DNA of 64,000 bases, from contig CP053915.1 in NCBI GenBank assembly GCA_021496925.1, positions 2,748,501 to 2,812,500 on the forward strand. The letters run 5' to 3'. The position numbers and the translations under genes are program-made. Below the pieces are notes generated by a model, which did not search any database, had not been told where the DNA came from, and worked only from the letters and a program-made list of their open reading frames with translations. Below are positions 9,101 through 17,912 of the stretch, piece after piece; positions within the stretch are counted from its first letter, which is position 1; each line of letters starts with the position of its first letter. The DNA is from Acidovorax sp. YS12 (GTDB lineage: Bacteria; Pseudomonadota; Gammaproteobacteria; Burkholderiales; Burkholderiaceae_C).

Positions 9101-12100
9101 CAGTCCCTCGTGGGTGGCGAGCGAAACCTGCGCTTCGTCCAGCCCCTGGACTGGAACAAGCGCACCGAACTGCTCAACGCCACGCTGCAGGCCATGGACC
9201 AGAACGGCGTGGTGCAAAGCTCCACCGGCCCGCAGACCAACACCATGCTCGGCCTCTGGGCCACCAAGGAATGGCACAACCCGCAGGAAGTCGCGTCGAG
9301 CAACCGCAAGCTGGCCGAGGCCCTGATGAACTTCGCCAGCAATGGCCGCTGGAACACCGACTACACCGGCTACTGGTGGGGCAGCACCGGCCAGTCCACG
9401 GGCATCAACGTCACCACCCTGGTGGACTACGCCCGCCAGGCCAGAAAACACGGCGCGGGCACCGTCAAGACCGTCGCTGCGCAAAGCTTCGCCGACCTCG
9501 CGCCCACGGGCGAGAAGCGCCTCGCCGCCCTGGATGACGGCACGCTGTACGTGGCCGACAAGACGAACGGCACGCTCCACGCCATCGCTCCCGGTGCGGC
9601 CAGCGCCGTCAAGCTGGCCAGCATGGCGAGCCTGCAAAACGTGCGCGCCATTTCCAGCAACCGCCTGCTCGTGGCCACGCTGGGCGGCGTCTTCCTGCAC
9701 GACCTCGCCACGGGCACGCAAACCCTGCTCAACGCCCAGCCCAGCACCGACGCACTGGAACTGGCCGACGGCACCTTCCTCGTACGCCCCAACTACCAGG
9801 CCAAAGTGCTGGCGGTCACCGCGCAAGGCGTGGCCAGCGATTTCATCAACAACGCCGCCATCGGCACCTCGGGCGGCCAGCTCGAACAGCAGGCCGATGG
9901 CGCCCTGCTCGTCACCAACCCCGGGCTCAAGCGCATCCTGCGCTTCGAGCGCAACGGCACCCTGCGCGACACCCCGGCCGCCTACACGGCCGGCACGCCG
10001 CTACAGCTGACCCGCTACGGCAGCCAGGGCTACCTGCTGAGTACCGACACCGGCCTCTACTGGTACAACGAGAACTGGGTGGTCGAGCGCCTCACCTTCG
10101 GCATGACCCACTCCGCCGTGCGCCTGCCCGACGCCAGCGTCCTGCTCAGCGACAGCGGCGCCATCCGGCGCATGGCGTTCACCCCGGCCGACGCTGCGGC
10201 CCTCGCCACGCGCATCGACAACACCCTGGCGCAGTCCGCCACCCTGCTGGCCAGCGGCACCATCTTCAACGCCAGCAACAACATGGACGTGGCCTACCGC
10301 ATGCAGGCCCTGGCCAAGCTGCGCGAGCACTACCAGGGCACCGCGCGCGCCCAGGAGTTCGACACCCTCATCGACACCCTGGCCCAGACCCTGTGGGCAC
10401 GCCAGCGCAGCGACGGCGGCTGGGAAGTGCAAAACGGCTGGTACAACCGCAGCGACCCGGTGGTGACCGCCATCGTCGGCGTGGCGCTGGACGCCACCAA
10501 CCCCTCGCGCAACGACAAACGCCTGCGCGACGCCATCCAGTACATCCTGACCACCCAGCGGCCCGACGGCACCTGGCTCAGCACCAATAACCTCGGCGGC
10601 GCGCTGCTGTCGTCCACCTGGATCGAAATCTGGCTGCCCACCATGCTCGACCGCATGGGTGCGCTCGACGCCGACCTCTCCGTCACCTTCGCGCCCGACG
10701 TGCTGCCCTCGGCCTTCTCGTACCCGCCCGCCCAGGCGCAGCCCCTGGCCGACGGCAGCACCCGCTACACGTGGTCATTCACCGGGGTGACGCAGGAGGG
10801 ACGCGAACTCACTTTCGACCTGGCCCTGCAAGGCATGGGCCTGCAGGAAGTGCGCCCCGCCGCCGTGCAGGCCGAGCTGGTGTTCCAGAACAGCTTCGTC
10901 GCGGGCGAAGTGGTCAGCCCCCTGGTGGTGCCGCGCATCGCCGCCGACGCCCACACCACCATCGCGGCCCAGACCGACAAGCCCATCTATCAAGACCAGG
11001 ACACGGCCGAGTTCCTCGCCCCCGTGACCAACGCCGGCGTGGGCGCGATCGACGCGCAAGTGCGCCTGACCGTGCTCGACGCCGACGGCGCCACCGTGGC
11101 CGCGCTGCCCCTGCCCGCCCCCTTTGCCCTGCCCGCTGGCGCCACGCAGGCCGCCAGCAGCCCCTGGAACGTGGCAGGCGTGTTCGCGGGCGAATACGTG
11201 CTGCGCGCTGAACTGCTGGCCCCCGACGGCGCCGTCTATGGCAGCGCCGAAGCCCCCTTCCAGGTGGTGGGCGGCAGCAGCCAGGGCAACGCCACGCGCA
11301 TCACCACCAGCCGGGGCGAATACCTGCGCAGCGAAGCCGTCCACGTCACGTCGCGGGCGGGCAACACTTCGTCCATTGCAGTGCAAAGCGACCTGCGCGC
11401 CCAAACCACCATCACCGCCGTGGCCACCCCGGGCACGCCCAGCTTCACGCGCACCGAAACCATCGCGCAGTTGCTGCCCGCCAACGTGCGCGAATACGGC
11501 TACACCCTGCCCGCAGGCAGCCTGGCGGCGGGCACCTACCAGGCGCAGCTGCAGCTTTTGGACGGCGCGGGCCAGTTGCTCTCCGAAAGCATGGCCAGCT
11601 TCCAGGTTCGCGCGGCCCGCAGCGCCTGCGTGCCCGGCCTGCAAGGCACGCTGCACGCCTCGCCCGGCAGTGCCGCCCGGGGCGCCACCGTGCAACTGCA
11701 CCTAGCCCTGGACAACCCCGCCGCACAGGCCCTGAACGCCGCCACCGTCACGCTGCGCCTGGTGGATCCCGACAGCGGCACCGTGCTGCACCAGGACGCG
11801 CACCAGGGCGTGGCCATCGCCGCATCGGGGCAATGGAGCCAGGACTACCCGGTGGCGCTGGCGCAGGACTTCCCGGCACGCGTGCTGGCCATCGCCAGCG
11901 TGGACACCGGGGCCTGTGAAGACACCCTGGCCACCACCCACATCAGCGTCACGCAAAGCCCGGCCCCTGACCCGGATCCAGGCCCCGGTCCCGGGCCGGG
12001 TTCTGGCCCGGGCTCGGGTCCGGGCTCGGGCCCATCCACCGGCCCAGGCGGCTCCGTCACACCAACCGCCATTCCCGTGGGCGGCGCCTGGTTCGCCCCG

Positions 12101-12223
12101 CTGCTCGGCGCCGCCCTGGCCCTGGCCGCCACGCTGCGTGCAGGCCGTCGGCGCAAGCGCCAGGCCCATGCACACCCCGGGCCTGGCACGCCCGCTCCGG
12201 CACGCGGAAGCGGGCCCGGGTGA
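6191..12223 (+). CDS. Giant secreted protein: alpha/alpha-toroid, carboxypeptidase-regulatory, CxxCH and beta-propeller-like domains
   Basis: The 2010-residue product has a signal peptide (residues 1-40, cut after AHA). Residues ~45-300 contain squalene-cyclase/prenyltransferase-type repeats (GSWNDDPYTTALALRAL). Residues ~304-660 hold four carboxypeptidase-regulatory-like beta domains, and ~663-890 CARDB-like domains. A CFACH (CxxCH) haem-c motif lies at 963-967, opening a second toroid; its halves (~940-1095 and ~1330-1490) are separated by a propeller-like segment. More beta domains follow. The end is a Pro/Gly linker (~1928-1960), a hydrophobic helix after IPVGGAW, and RRRKR, like a C-terminal sorting or anchoring signal. 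An in-frame TTG at 6176 is possible, but the ATG at 6191 fits better. It precedes the toxin-like carrier gene by 147 bp and is probably co-transcribed. Function unknown; a surface or secretion partner is a guess. Confidence 0.75.
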   Translation: MTHRKKHANMCKWGGRISQLLSSALLFLLLGMQFLLPAHAGNSETARGVAWLQGQVSASGAVVTRSRFATSAQSQCEAAQTLLGLAGNNMQVAAIIHAMPETGDDVPTESLACKAALQRQQGSAPGAALATRYIADKGFATYADEWVPGVIDTAWGFIATENPSAIQRKGTLEWLASKQAAGFFKVGGHSNIYATAIVLRALNADALKSATTLALARPAAQALLGKQKVAGNWADSPMLTALAFEAVHPYTAALPQLGPAVEAFLLAQQKPNGSWNDDPYTTALALRALALVGVKPTDPEQQANSAIVKGTVYDEATNSPLAGASIAALSSSGGTPVVAQSDANGHYTLQISPAGQLVISVTKDGYSLVTAHAYVPPQETLLFSPSLAAVIGSAPGGGATPTTAALSGSVTQASDGQPLAAVLITARDSSTGTTYSATTDALGAFSITGIPPGTLVVSAEKTGWQTISASATLQANTTGLFSPALQLSSAAGASPVPIEGKVIDAQSKSPLESVKVRIKSPAGTIDVSTDANGFFSATTSPGEVLVSYSKDGYGPATQSAFVTAGARIDAGVVELAAATLISTLHGRVLDTAGAPIASATVTIGALSATTGAAGAYVLDGLSGTQWSVEVAAAGYATRTFELRISAPGAIAQDFVLPSSAGEAYLDLSNLTASPWSATINQVIQASLRIGNTSALPMTSSVAMEVQASSGAVVATLPVLDATGIPHGDVTLQPGESIDVAFRWNTTTNAAGSYSLIAKLIEPGSRSKDNPTGNVTGSLRTAVALTETALFAGAVNADPPVVQSGANTPVRFSAILKNTGNVPLPAGAYTLKVSNATSNALAHQAAVQVPAIALDGYQEVDFGTWTPTKAASLKVEVVAGHAPGAAIQTTLYVGDLAKADFTVDKTIVPPGDQTAKGKIRITGLDMASGSSTDSFAPLIRDAVTKAVRYGDDYAYAHHVADLKCFACHVQTQSLVGGERNLRFVQPLDWNKRTELLNATLQAMDQNGVVQSSTGPQTNTMLGLWATKEWHNPQEVASSNRKLAEALMNFASNGRWNTDYTGYWWGSTGQSTGINVTTLVDYARQARKHGAGTVKTVAAQSFADLAPTGEKRLAALDDGTLYVADKTNGTLHAIAPGAASAVKLASMASLQNVRAISSNRLLVATLGGVFLHDLATGTQTLLNAQPSTDALELADGTFLVRPNYQAKVLAVTAQGVASDFINNAAIGTSGGQLEQQADGALLVTNPGLKRILRFERNGTLRDTPAAYTAGTPLQLTRYGSQGYLLSTDTGLYWYNENWVVERLTFGMTHSAVRLPDASVLLSDSGAIRRMAFTPADAAALATRIDNTLAQSATLLASGTIFNASNNMDVAYRMQALAKLREHYQGTARAQEFDTLIDTLAQTLWARQRSDGGWEVQNGWYNRSDPVVTAIVGVALDATNPSRNDKRLRDAIQYILTTQRPDGTWLSTNNLGGALLSSTWIEIWLPTMLDRMGALDADLSVTFAPDVLPSAFSYPPAQAQPLADGSTRYTWSFTGVTQEGRELTFDLALQGMGLQEVRPAAVQAELVFQNSFVAGEVVSPLVVPRIAADAHTTIAAQTDKPIYQDQDTAEFLAPVTNAGVGAIDAQVRLTVLDADGATVAALPLPAPFALPAGATQAASSPWNVAGVFAGEYVLRAELLAPDGAVYGSAEAPFQVVGGSSQGNATRITTSRGEYLRSEAVHVTSRAGNTSSIAVQSDLRAQTTITAVATPGTPSFTRTETIAQLLPANVREYGYTLPAGSLAAGTYQAQLQLLDGAGQLLSESMASFQVRAARSACVPGLQGTLHASPGSAARGATVQLHLALDNPAAQALNAATVTLRLVDPDSGTVLHQDAHQGVAIAASGQWSQDYPVALAQDFPARVLAIASVDTGACEDTLATTHISVTQSPAPDPDPGPGPGPGSGPGSGPGSGPSTGPGGSVTPTAIPVGGAWFAPLLGAALALAATLRAGRRRKRQAHAHPGPGTPAPARGSGPG

Positions 12224-12370
12224 AGGCCCCGGCATGCACACGCGGAGCATGCATCAATTCCAATAAAAACAGCCTCCAGCCCTTTACCAGAAAGCGCTGG
12301 AAGCTATCAAAACAAAAGCATCGCCAGCCCCATGACGGCCCTGGCACACAAGAGAGAAGAAAGCACCAAC

Positions 12371-15300
12371 ATGGCAACGAACCCCTTGCCCGCCTGCTCC
12401 ACCGAGGGAGGCCGCCCCGAGGCTACCGTACTGCGCGGCCTCAAGGCCATCGTGCGGCCCGTGGCCCGCGTGGTCGTGCTCGCGCACCTGGCCCTGGCGC
12501 TGCAGCCGCTGAGCGCACTGGCGCACGACGGAGCCCCCCCTGGCTTCAACCCTGCCGCCACGCAGCAAATGCAGCGCCTGCAGCAATGGAACGCCAAGAT
12601 GCAGGCGGCCCGCCACGAGCGCCAGCAAAGCGCGCTGGGTGCCAGTGCAGAGCTGGCGCAACTAACGGCACTCGCCAGCAGCCAGGCAAGCGACCTGCTC
12701 GCGCAGCAAGGCATGCCGGGCCTGCAGGCCAAGAGTGCCAGCGCCGCCCCGCCCCTCTACGACAGCCAGACCACCGCCGCCCAACTGCACGCCACGCTGC
12801 GCCAGATCGCAACCGCAAACGCCGCCGTGCGCGCCGAATTCGCCCCCGCGCGGCAAGCCCTCGAAGCCAAGGGCGTCCCCACGCAAATCCTCGCCCGCCA
12901 CGACCAGGCAGTGGCCCGCTTCGATACCCGCGTGGCCGCGTTCGACGAAATCGCCACACGCATCCTGCCCGGCGCCAGCGCCTTCACCAAGGCATCGGCC
13001 CTGCCGCTGCCCGCCGACCTGCAAGCGCTGCAGGACTTGCTGCACGTGGACCAGCCCGCCAGAAAAGCCTCTGCCACCCCTGCCCGACTGCCCTGGCGCA
13101 CCCCCGACCCCACCACGCGCGCACCGGCCGCGAGCGCCGCTGCCTGGGCCGAAGCCGTTGCCACCCCCGTGGCCCTGGCCGCCCGGGCCAAGTCCAGCAT
13201 CGCCGGCCTGGCGTTCGATGTCGATCCGCCCGCCGACGAAGCCCCCACGGCCGACGACCTCGCCGCCACCGACGAAGCCGTGCTCTCCCCCGCCATCCGC
13301 GCCAAGGCGCAGGAGCTGGAGCACAACCCGCTGGCCATCCAGAACTGGGTGCGCAACCACATCGAGTGGATGCCCACCTGGGGCGCCGTGCAGAACGCCG
13401 ACACCGTACTCGCCAGCGGGCGCGGCAACGCCTTCGACATCGCCAGCCTCACCATCGCCCTGCTGCGCGCCTCGGGCATTCCGGCGCGCTACCAGTTCGG
13501 CACCATCCAACTGCCCGCCAGCGCCGTGCGCAACTGGACAGGCGGCTTCACCCAGACCCCTGCCGCCCAAGCCTTCATGGGCCAGGGCGGCATCGCCAAC
13601 CAGGGCCTGACCAGCGCGGGCACCATCACCCACGTGCGCATGGAACACGTATGGGTGCGCGCCTACGTCCACTACGCCGCCAGCCGAGGCGCCGTGAACG
13701 CCAGCGACACCCGCCACACCAGCCCCAATGCCCTCCACAACGCCTGGGTGCCGCTGGACGCCAGCTACAAGCAATACACCTACAGCCAGGGCATAGACCT
13801 GCAGGCCCAGGTGCCCCTGGATGCCCAGGCCCTGCTCGACGCCGCCCGCCAGGGCGCCAGCGTCAACGAAGCCGAAGGCTGGGTGCAGAACCTCGACCAG
13901 AGCGCCGTGCAGGCCCAGCTCGACCAGTACCAGCGCCGGCTCAAGCAGTACATCGACAGCCAGAACCCCAACGCCACCGTCGGCCAGGTCATCGGCAAGA
14001 AGATCGTCACCGAGCGCCTGCCCCAAACCCTCAGCGGCCACCTGCCCTACGAAGTGGTCGCCGAAGGCGCCCTGCACACCCGCATACCGGCGCAACTGCA
14101 GCACCGCTTCAGCTACAGCCTGAGCAACAGCTGGGGCGATGGACTGCTCACCTACAGCGCCAAGACCAGCGAACTGGTCGGCAAGCGCCTGACCCTGCAC
14201 TACGCGCCCGCCGACCAGGCCACCGCCGACCTCATCGCCAGCTATCTGCCCAAGCCCCATGCCGACGGCAGCCCCATCCAGCCAAGCGAACTGCCCACCA
14301 GCCTGCCCGGCTACCTCATCCGCCTCAAGCCCCAGCTCACCCTGGACGGCCAGACCGTCGCCCAGGGCACCAGCGACATCGGCATGGGCGAAGAGCTGCA
14401 GGGCCTGGGCGGCTTCACGCAGTACTACAACCCCAGCCAGTGGGACTACACCACCGACGACAGCCATATTGCCGGACAGGCCACCGCCATCGGCATCAGT
14501 GCCGGGGGGATCAACGCCAGGCAATTGGCCGACCTGAAAACCCGGCTGGAAGCCACCAAGAGCCAGCTGCAGGCCAACAACGTGCAAAGCCTGACGGGCG
14601 AACAGATATCCGGCGACCTGCTCACCGCCGTGATCTGGAGCTGGTTCGCCGCTGCCGAGAGCCACAACCGCCTGAGCCAGAACCAGGCTGGCATCGTGGA
14701 GAACCCGGGGCTGTCCTACGGCCTGTTCCACGCCGTGGCCCGCCCCGCCTACAGCTGGGGCATGGTCTTCAAGGTGACCTTCCCCGGGGTGAACCTGGAC
14801 ATCGGCCATGTGCGCAATATCACCTGGGCCAAGGACAATGACCGGCAGACGTGGATTGGGTACAACAAGCTACGGGGGCAGTACATGAGTGCGCTGGAGC
14901 ATGCCGTGCCGGAACGGTTCTTCAATGACCCCAACCAGTGCAATGACTATGCAACCCCCAATCCGATCGCGGGGCTCCCGGATTGCCCACGGGGCATCAG
15001 CGCCATGAGTGCCCTGGGCATCGCTGCCGCTCAAGGACAGAAAATCTTCGTGATAACTCCAAAGATCTATGCGAATAATCCAAACATTGTAAATAGCGTA
15101 CTCAATGCCCATTCCTTGGACACAAAACAAAGAGTACAGGAGGCACTACATTTTGGTTATGAAGTAACGATTCATGAACGCCCGATATTGGAGAGCGGAT
15201 GGAAAGGGGCTGGATATACAAAAATCGATCCAACAACGGGAGCCGGAGGATACATGATAGATGGCGGCAGTAATGGTGCCGCTCTAATTTTGATGGTTAC

Positions 15301-15655
15301 ATTGATTTCCTTCCTAATTATCCCACTGGCAATGCTTGTTGCAGGCGCCACTATCACATCCATAGCAACAGCCGGAGCATTCCTAATAATCGCCATAAAG
15401 CAATTCATAGAAAAAGTGGATGAGATTCTGAAAAAGGAAAACCTAACAGAATACCAAAAAAATGGGGCAATAGGTCTACTATCCGCCTTAACACTCCTTA
15501 CCAATGTCTTTGCCATATTTAAAGCTGGATCAACAGCAGCAGTGGTAGCCTCTCTATTCCTACTAAATGTGATGCTTTCTGTTTTCAAGACTGCATTAGA
15601 CTGGATAATCGCCCTCTATGAAAATTTACCAGAATACAAGAAAAATAATTCATAA
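12371..15655 (+). CDS. Secreted transglutaminase-like carrier protein with variable hydrophobic C-terminus (polymorphic-toxin-like)
   Basis: The 1094-residue product starts at the ATG at 12371 (purine-rich AGAGAGAAG upstream) and has a signal segment ending ALALQPLSALA near residue 55. Residues ~319-470 form a transglutaminase-like domain: GRGNAFDIASL where GxCxD would hold the catalytic cysteine (here Ala), then His in EHVWVRAYV and Asp in WVPLDASYKQY. A long conserved region follows up to a boundary motif DPTTGAGGYMIDGGSNG (residues ~953-969). The last 125 residues are AT-rich, switch composition abruptly and contain several predicted membrane helices. A second copy of the core with a different tail lies at 16714-17896. 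I infer an ionophore-type toxin C-terminus; a simple membrane anchor is the alternative. Confidence 0.7.
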   Translation: MATNPLPACSTEGGRPEATVLRGLKAIVRPVARVVVLAHLALALQPLSALAHDGAPPGFNPAATQQMQRLQQWNAKMQAARHERQQSALGASAELAQLTALASSQASDLLAQQGMPGLQAKSASAAPPLYDSQTTAAQLHATLRQIATANAAVRAEFAPARQALEAKGVPTQILARHDQAVARFDTRVAAFDEIATRILPGASAFTKASALPLPADLQALQDLLHVDQPARKASATPARLPWRTPDPTTRAPAASAAAWAEAVATPVALAARAKSSIAGLAFDVDPPADEAPTADDLAATDEAVLSPAIRAKAQELEHNPLAIQNWVRNHIEWMPTWGAVQNADTVLASGRGNAFDIASLTIALLRASGIPARYQFGTIQLPASAVRNWTGGFTQTPAAQAFMGQGGIANQGLTSAGTITHVRMEHVWVRAYVHYAASRGAVNASDTRHTSPNALHNAWVPLDASYKQYTYSQGIDLQAQVPLDAQALLDAARQGASVNEAEGWVQNLDQSAVQAQLDQYQRRLKQYIDSQNPNATVGQVIGKKIVTERLPQTLSGHLPYEVVAEGALHTRIPAQLQHRFSYSLSNSWGDGLLTYSAKTSELVGKRLTLHYAPADQATADLIASYLPKPHADGSPIQPSELPTSLPGYLIRLKPQLTLDGQTVAQGTSDIGMGEELQGLGGFTQYYNPSQWDYTTDDSHIAGQATAIGISAGGINARQLADLKTRLEATKSQLQANNVQSLTGEQISGDLLTAVIWSWFAAAESHNRLSQNQAGIVENPGLSYGLFHAVARPAYSWGMVFKVTFPGVNLDIGHVRNITWAKDNDRQTWIGYNKLRGQYMSALEHAVPERFFNDPNQCNDYATPNPIAGLPDCPRGISAMSALGIAAAQGQKIFVITPKIYANNPNIVNSVLNAHSLDTKQRVQEALHFGYEVTIHERPILESGWKGAGYTKIDPTTGAGGYMIDGGSNGAALILMVTLISFLIIPLAMLVAGATITSIATAGAFLIIAIKQFIEKVDEILKKENLTEYQKNGAIGLLSALTLLTNVFAIFKAGSTAAVVASLFLLNVMLSVFKTALDWIIALYENLPEYKKNNS

Positions 15656-16040
15656 ATATACCGAAGAAAGCGCAAAATCCCTCACAGAATTAATTTCAAT
15701 TATATTTTCGGCATTATTTTTGGCAAATACACTAACCGGCCCAGTAGAATTGAAATCAATACTTTCGATCAGCACTATATTTATAGTTATATTCAAAAAA
15801 AAAGAAACCGCATGGATTGGCCATGGAATAATAATATCAGGCCTTATTGCCGCAACGATAGACTCCATCGTCAATGGCTGGAAAAATCTATTTATTGATA
15901 TATTCTGGCTTTCAGCCAAAGATTACTTTGAAATAAACAAGGAATATGCAATATTCTTCACTGCAGCATTTTTTTTTATCTTCTCCCTAAGAAAAATTCT
16001 CTTTAATTTCAAAAAACAGCCCAACCCAGATGCTGACTAA
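15618..16040 (+). CDS. Small membrane protein, candidate immunity protein 1
   Basis: The product (140 residues) is AT-rich, with about four hydrophobic segments (LISIIFSALFLANTL, ILSISTIFIVIF, HGIIISGLIAATI, AIFFTAAFFFIFSL). It starts inside the 3' end of the carrier gene (38-bp overlap, no clear Shine-Dalgarno), so translation is probably coupled. A small gene overlapping a polymorphic C-terminus is the standard position for an immunity gene, and membrane-acting toxins have membrane immunity proteins. I recognise no family; the role is inferred from position and topology. Confidence 0.6.
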   Translation: MKIYQNTRKIIHKYTEESAKSLTELISIIFSALFLANTLTGPVELKSILSISTIFIVIFKKKETAWIGHGIIISGLIAATIDSIVNGWKNLFIDIFWLSAKDYFEINKEYAIFFTAAFFFIFSLRKILFNFKKQPNPDAD

Positions 16041-16067
16041 CCCCCAGGATACGACGTCGGTCAATGC

Positions 16068-16094
16068 AGGAAAATTGATTGGCGCAATTTTCCT
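16068..16094 (+). terminator. Stem-loop after candidate immunity gene 1
   Basis: A perfect 10-bp stem AGGAAAATTG/CAATTTTCCT with a 7-nt loop lies 28 bp after the stop of the preceding gene. There is no strong U-run, so termination is possible but not certain. Confidence 0.35.
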
Positions 16095-16122
16095 CACATA
16101 ACTGGACACAGATGGAAATAAA

Positions 16123-16689
16123 ATGAATCTCCTTAGATTCCATTTAATGATTGGCAGCAACAAATTACAAGCAGAAGCCTATAACAAAGAAGCTCATAAA
16201 AATGGCATAATTAATAGCAAATTTAGCTACATAAAGAAAGCAGCAGAAACCCCAAAAAAATGCATTCTCCCCACGTCCAATAAAAAAATTGACTCTGGAT
16301 TCCCCGGCACCGATGGGGATGGCTTTTTCCTATGGCAAACAGAACCCATAGATTACGCCACCAACAAAGAGAAGTTTTACAAACAAAATCATCCGCTACT
16401 CAAATCGGAATACACCCAGTTATGGTTAAAAGAAGAAACCGCAATATTTAACTTCCTAGAACACATTCAACCCCGACTGCCGTGCATTACGGAATTTTGC
16501 AACGGGGATTTCTTCTCGCTATTGAAATGCATCTATGCAGACATGGGGCACGGCACATCAGTCGCACTCCCATGCTTCTCATCAAAACTAATATCCAAAC
16601 TAAATGAAATAAATGCAGGATTTGATTGCGACGTAGAATTAGAGGATGTGCACTTTTCCAGAGTTTCAAGCAAATATCAGAAAAAATAG
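16123..16689 (+). CDS. Hypothetical AT-rich protein, possible orphan immunity protein
   Basis: The product (188 residues) looks soluble, with no signal peptide or membrane segment. A GGAA purine box lies about six bases before the ATG. I recognise no family; visible features are a Lys-rich N-terminal third, a Gly/Asp-rich turn (GFPGTDGDGFF) and scattered cysteines. Base composition is as low-GC as the neighbouring C-terminal cassettes. It sits between candidate immunity gene 1 and the orphan core copy, where Rhs and CDI loci keep immunity genes whose toxins were displaced. That role is inference from position. Confidence 0.5.
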   Translation: MNLLRFHLMIGSNKLQAEAYNKEAHKNGIINSKFSYIKKAAETPKKCILPTSNKKIDSGFPGTDGDGFFLWQTEPIDYATNKEKFYKQNHPLLKSEYTQLWLKEETAIFNFLEHIQPRLPCITEFCNGDFFSLLKCIYADMGHGTSVALPCFSSKLISKLNEINAGFDCDVELEDVHFSRVSSKYQKK

Positions 16690-16713
16690 AGCATCGATTT
16701 TATTTTGAATAAG

Positions 16714-17896
16714 TGCCCACCAGCCTGCCCGGCTACCTCATCCGCCTCAAGCCCCAGCTCACCCTGGACGGCCAGACCGTCGCCCAGGGCACCAGCGACA
16801 TCGGCATGGGCGAAGAGCTGCAGGGCCTGGGCGGCTTCACGCAGTACTACAACCCCAGCCAGTGGGACTACACCACCGACGACAGCCATATTGCCGGACA
16901 GGCCACCGCCATCGGCATCAGTGCCGGGGGGATCAACGCCAGGCAATTGGCCGACCTGAAAACCCGGCTGGAAGCCACCAAGAGCCAGCTGCAGGCCAAC
17001 AACGTGCAAAGCCTGACGGGCGAACAGATATCCGGCGACCTGCTCACCGCCGTGATCTGGAGCTGGTTCGCCGCTGCCGAGAGCCACAACCGCCTGAGCC
17101 AGAACCAGGCTGGCATCGTGGAGAACCCGGGGCTGTCCTACGGCCTGTTCCACGCCGTGGCCCGCCCCGCCTACAGCTGGGGCATGGTCTTCAAGGTGAC
17201 CTTCCCCGGGGTGAACCTGGACATCGGCCATGTGCGCAATATCACCTGGGCCAAGGACAATGACCGGCAAACGTGGATTGGGTACAACAAGCTGCGGGGG
17301 CAGTACATGAGTGCGCTGGAGCATGCCGTGCCGGAACGGTTTTTCCATGACCCGGCGCAATGCAACAGCTACGGGACAACAACTCCGATCGCAGGGTTGC
17401 CAGACTGCCCACGGGGCATCAGCGCCATGAGCGCCCTGGGTGCGCCACCCCAAACACCCGAAGCCGGGTGCAGCAGGCCTTGGATGCTGGGCACGAGGTG
17501 ACGATCCACGAGCGGCCCATTATGGAAAGCGGATGGAAAGGGGCTGAATATACGCTGATAGACCCGACCACGGGAGCAGGGGCTTATCTTATTGATGGAG
17601 GGAGTAATGGGGGGGGGGCTTTCAGGAGCAACACAAGGAGCCGCATTCTCCTTCGTCGCAATCTCATTTACATTCCTCGCCCCACTAGTTGCGGGGGGGG
17701 GCTTGCAATATTCTGGTTTCTTTTTGCCACCATTGTGATAGCAAATATTCTAGCCACAATATATGTACTAACAAACATTAACGATCAAGAAGTGAAAAAT
17801 TGCCACCTTGGAGGACTGGCGATGGGCTTGGGGCTTGGTGGACTATTCAACATAGCTGCATGGATAGGAAGAATTATGTCCGCCATTGGGCTCTGA
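16714..17896 (+). pseudogene. Orphan core fragment plus alternative C-terminal cassette (frame-disrupted)
   Basis: Positions 16714-17440 repeat 14292-15018 with no gap; I find only two mismatches in the first ~637 bp, then progressive divergence. There is no start codon or promoter of its own. After SALG about 35 codons are missing and the frame shifts, then resumes (RVQQALDAGHEVTIHERP) to the boundary motif DPTTGAGAYLIDGGSNGG. The tail differs from copy 1 and is hydrophobic (AFSFVAISFTFLAPLVAG, then IFWFLFATIVIANILATIYV). Two G tracts (17609-17618 and 17693-17701) each shift the frame by one base and compensate each other. It looks like a silent donor cassette that could replace the expressed C-terminus by recombination in the shared core. 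Confidence 0.75.
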
Positions 17897-17912
17897 ATCG
17901 GTGGAGTGACCG

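Noticed and set aside
12220..14841. An 873-codon Arg/Pro-rich frame overlapping the carrier gene
   Set aside because: Same-strand shadow frame; the other frame has clear signal peptide and transglutaminase-like motifs.
12371..15655. Rhs or contact-dependent inhibition (CdiA) protein
   Set aside because: No YD repeats, filamentous-haemagglutinin repeats or two-partner secretion domain are seen; only the cassette layout is shared.
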